Positions 60,413 through 64,000 of a stretch of DNA of 64,000 bases are shown one piece after another. The position numbers were made by a program, and so were the translations under genes. Every line of letters begins with the position of its first letter. Position 1 is the first letter of the stretch. A model generated the notes under the pieces. It made no database searches and was not told the DNA's origin. It was given only the letters and a program-made list of their open reading frames with translations. The DNA is from Scatophagus argus. Lineage: Eukaryota; Chordata; Actinopteri; Scatophagidae. The stretch spans positions 9,388,802 through 9,452,801 of the forward strand of contig NC_058512.1 of the NCBI RefSeq assembly GCF_020382885.2, in the 5' to 3' direction.

Positions 60413-63400
60413 TGAAAAATTGAATTAAGCCTCAGGCTACTTGGCACCAAGCATGTTTCAGGCATTCGGTAATCATAACCAAACATTAATTCAGTGAAAT
60501 GTAGAATATAAAATTTGAGCTGCTGTTTTCAGAGGCTTATTTGTGAGAGGGAACAACCACCAACTCAAAGTACCTTGTCACTCACTTATCAATGCAGGGA
60601 GAATAGATGTTAACATATTTACATTTAGACGTTTCAGTCTTGTAGGAAGGATTTATGGGAGATATAACCCACTTGGATTACAGGAGAAATCTAATTTTGC
60701 TCATGAAAGAAATCCTGCTCCTGATAATGAGAACACTTATTTATATATTTAAAACTGAAACAACACACCCTTATTTTCTGTTCAGAGCCAGCTGTATGAA
60801 TTGTTCGAATGTGATGCCCATTCAGTGTTATGCATCCACAACAGCACAACAGCAATCCCTCAGAAAACACAAACAGACATCACCCGGTGAGTATGCCTGC
60901 ATCTTGTACAATGATGCCCTGCGTTCGTATCTTTCCACCCTGGTTTGTACCAGATAACTATGATGTGTGCTGAGAGAGCTGCATGTGGTTCCACTGGTTG
61001 GTTCTTCAAGGGTTTGCAGGACTGACAGGTCTATTCCCCTCTAAATGTGTCAGGATTGTCTCTCTCTGCTGCACCTGAGCCTCCCGCTGGCTCTGTATTC
61101 AGACAGGCAAACTTCTTAAAACCAGAATAACAGGCTTTTGTTCTCTTAGATCCCACACTACATGGTGGATATGTGATGGTTCAGATTCTGAGGCTTTAAT
61201 CATTTTCACACAGTTTTTAAAACAGTGAATCCACATAGAGAATAATAGTACTGAATTTTTTTTTAAGGCAGTAATGTTTGCTGCTGTACAAAGGCATGTT
61301 GATGGAAATGATGTTTGAAAAAGTCCTAATACAGCTTAAAGACAGCTTTAAGTCATTAAAGTGAGTACACATATTGCAAAGCATCATCTCATCCCTCAAA
61401 AGATCATCGGATCCAACATAAACATGAATGTAAATAAAATACCCCCCATAAAACTAAACAGAACAAAACCTGAAGCTCACCTTCATTAAAACTGTACAAC
61501 TTAAAATGTGGATAACTTTAAACACCATACTGTCCTGTAATAAATACAACAACTGCAATGTCTTCTATCTATAGAAGCGAGTCTTTGTGAGCAGTACAGT
61601 CGCTCTCAAACTCCTCACACCAAAACTTGTCAATATTTTATAAATTGGGAGCACAAGAGTCACTGGAATGTTGCAATCGATGGCTGTACACTGGCTATAA
61701 ACTTAAGTAGAAGGCTAACGCATGACTCCTAGGGTGAAGAGGGAGCCATGGCGGTCATTCAGTGGAGAGAAGCTTATCCCAGCCTGAGGGTTGCCACTGG
61801 TTGAGAGCACCTCAGTTCTGACTTCCATCCTATCATCATCAAATTAAGCCTCAAGGGAAAGCTGAAGGTTGTCTGCAGACCCAGCGGACCTGAAAGCAAG
61901 GAGGTAAGAGACGTGAAGACCACGGCTGCTGAAATCCAGGAGGTCAAGATGGAAATTCTCAGCACTGGTTGGAGGAAAACTCCTCTAAATTCAAGGACTG
62001 ATTCCTTCAGCCAGTCCAGAGAGCTTAGAAAAACATATCAGATCACCAACCACCACAGGACAAGTAACGCTGTAGGCAAGTCATCTCTCTTCACTCTTCA
62101 AATCCAAAGGTTACATTAAACCTTGAATGTCTGTTGTCTCAGGCTGGTTTTAAAACATAATCTAGACTGGTATTTAGTGAAAGGCCAGTCTTAATTTTGC
62201 TCTTACGTATTAATACAAGTTAGACAGTATCACAAAGATTAAGACTGGTTTGCTGTATTTAAGGTCTAAAAAGTTATGCAACCTACCCAAAGGCTAACTA
62301 ATCAGTGACACCTGCTGTCACCTAATTTAAATGCTTCCAACTGTCGTAACCTACTATACTGCTGGTGTTTTGGTTTAACGAGTTGAAACGGTCCGTGGTT
62401 ATCAGAGACGGAAGCTAACTCGCTAATAGTTGCTGTGTTGAGTTGGTGACATCATAACGGCTGCAATACAAACAAAGCAATTAATTTTAGTAACTGTTTA
62501 CCTTGTTTATACTAGGATTCAGTGAGCGCTAACAAGCTGGGAGCTGTGCATGCTCAGCTGTCAGATTAACTAGCTCAGCCAGTTTCATAAAGACAGACTG
62601 TAGTACATTTATTTCTGGTCTATCCAGAAGTGTCTGGAGGTGTTTTGGTCCACAGTGATTCTTGTGTCTCGAAAATCAAAAATTATTTGAGAGATTCCAT
62701 GAGATTCAAGGCTATGGAGAAAGTAATGAGAATAGGTTAAAAGATAAAAGAAACCCCAGAAACTTGTTGCAAATATTCAGCACTGAGGAGATTGTCAGTC
62801 ATTTTCATTTGTTCCAAGGCATCTTGAGTCTGAATGATGAGTTAGTAGAAGTATGGAGCCCAGCCATGTTATGAAACTACACCTCAGTTTTGTTGTAGAT
62901 CCTCACTATGTTATGATTGTATGCTTTTGGAAGGTTTTAAGATTAGTACTCTTCACTGAATTATTTCAGTAAGATGTTATGTTAATATTCGTCCTACTTA
63001 AAACAGTCAAGGTATGGACGGCTTTGTGTAACATCAGTTTGGTGGAGGATCTACAATCGTGCGGTAAGACATCTCTTTGGAGTTATATCTGATGGTCACT
63101 GGTCCCGTTGCATTGCTGTAAAAACAACACAATCAAGTTCCAATTGCTTGTTAGTTACTTGATATTCGTATACAGTTACGTATCTCCATTGTTTTGTCTA
63201 CTTCTTGTTAGCACTGAGAAGATGTCTATCTATACTTGTAATGAGATTCATATTTAACAAACACAGGTCATTTTTAAAATAAACAAACTGGAACAGCATC
63301 TTCCCTGCATGGCAAATGTAATCTATAAAACTAACAGTGCAGAAAGAAGTTTCAAAAATCTCATCAATTGCAACTACATCAAAACAGCTTACCATCAAAG

Positions 63401-64000
63401 ATTCATTTGGGATTATTGATTGCTTTTGTAATTGACTAAAGAACCTTTGGTTTCAGAAACTATGAGGTCGCATCGTAGACAGCTTTAATGTGATCAGAAT
63501 CGCAACAGCTCCTCAGAAAGTGTCAGGCACACGTCTTTTATTTATTTATTTTTTTTGTGGGTTTATTAGAGGCTTTATATGAGCAGTGCTATAGCTTGTC
63601 ACTGCAGTACACTGAGCTACTGTATCATTCAGTGGAGATTTAAGTTTAGTAAACTTTATTTAACCAGAACAAAATCAAATATAATACATGTGTATTACAA
63701 ATAGAAATTAAACAAATAGAAGTCAAGAAAGAAACCTCAGGAAGAGTAATGGAGGAGGGATCCCTCTTCATGCAAATGTCATTTAGGATCAACAGAGAAA
63801 ATCAACAGTGAAATTACTAGGCTTATGTATAAACAATGGAAAACTACAATAATGCATTGTCAAGCAGAGACATACTCAGAGAGTACAAGATGTAGAGGAG
63901 AAATAGACCCACATATTACATGAAGGCATTGACAGTATAGGGTGTGTGTTGTTCTTGGTTCATCGCCATAAGGCGAGCTCTTAAGATGTCAGCATAAATG

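Larger units (their letters stand above)
59116..64000. other. cabp7 5' flank and right-hand intergenic region
   Basis: The cabp7 leader and promoter are expected within 59116-60100; no TATA box is clear. Beyond it I see no supported gene. Frames at 60543-60957, 61774-62119 and 62662-62874 have no recognisable domain or flanking splice sites. A CGGAAG/GCTAACTCGCTAATAG patch near 62400-62430 resembles other leaders in this window and might mark the start of a neighbouring gene. Confidence 0.45.

Noticed and set aside
62662-62874. 70-codon frame that reads somewhat protein-like
   Set aside because: No family recognised and no flanking splice sites or promoter; kept only as a possibility in the intergenic note.

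Overview
This is nuclear DNA from a ray-finned fish, most likely a percomorph (spiny-rayed) teleost. The evidence is: multi-exon genes with GT-AG introns whose predicted proteins are closest to vertebrate families; AT-rich introns and intergenic DNA with many short microsatellites; and dispersed repeats that I recognise as typical of percomorph genomes. No prokaryotic, organellar or viral genes were seen.

From left to right the window holds: the 5' end of git2 (minus, 1-751, cut by the left edge); sgsm1 (plus, 3721-13438, 24 coding exons); srsf9 (minus, 17584-19778, 4 coding exons); prodh (plus, 22095-30066, 14 exons); gal3st1 (plus, 33353-34721, 2 coding exons); uqcr10 (minus, 36719-37109, 2 exons); zmat5 (plus, 38450-39648, 5 exons); and cabp7 (minus, 44977-59115, 5 exons with a 12.8 kb first intron). 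The last 4.9 kb (59116-64000) holds the cabp7 5' flank and no gene I can support. Every complete gene model was joined exon by exon with phases checked by hand. Predicted lengths are SGSM1 1295 aa, SRSF9 250, PRODH 622, GAL3ST1 428, UQCR10 63, ZMAT5 175 and CABP7 213.

git2/sgsm1, srsf9/prodh and uqcr10/zmat5 are divergent pairs with the promoters between them. sgsm1/srsf9, gal3st1/uqcr10 and zmat5/cabp7 are convergent pairs. The genes are not an operon and have unrelated jobs: Arf-GAP scaffold, Rab/Rap regulator, splicing factor, mitochondrial proline oxidation, sulfatide synthesis, respiratory complex III, minor spliceosome and Ca2+ sensing at the Golgi. Their order mixes genes found at human 12q24 (git2, srsf9) with genes found at human 22q11-12 (the rest), which fits the known ancestral linkage of those blocks.

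No new multi-gene system was found. The most unusual structures are: a minisatellite in srsf9 intron 2 whose ~72-bp unit carries an AP-1 site next to an ATF/CRE-like site; a 17-bp copy of the srsf9 exon-2 splice donor on the far side of that array; two GC-AG introns in sgsm1; a 407-codon exon inserted in the SGSM1 TBC region; a perfect D-box in the prodh promoter; and an octamer-bearing 40-bp tandem duplication and a perfect 18-bp hairpin inside the cabp7 intron.
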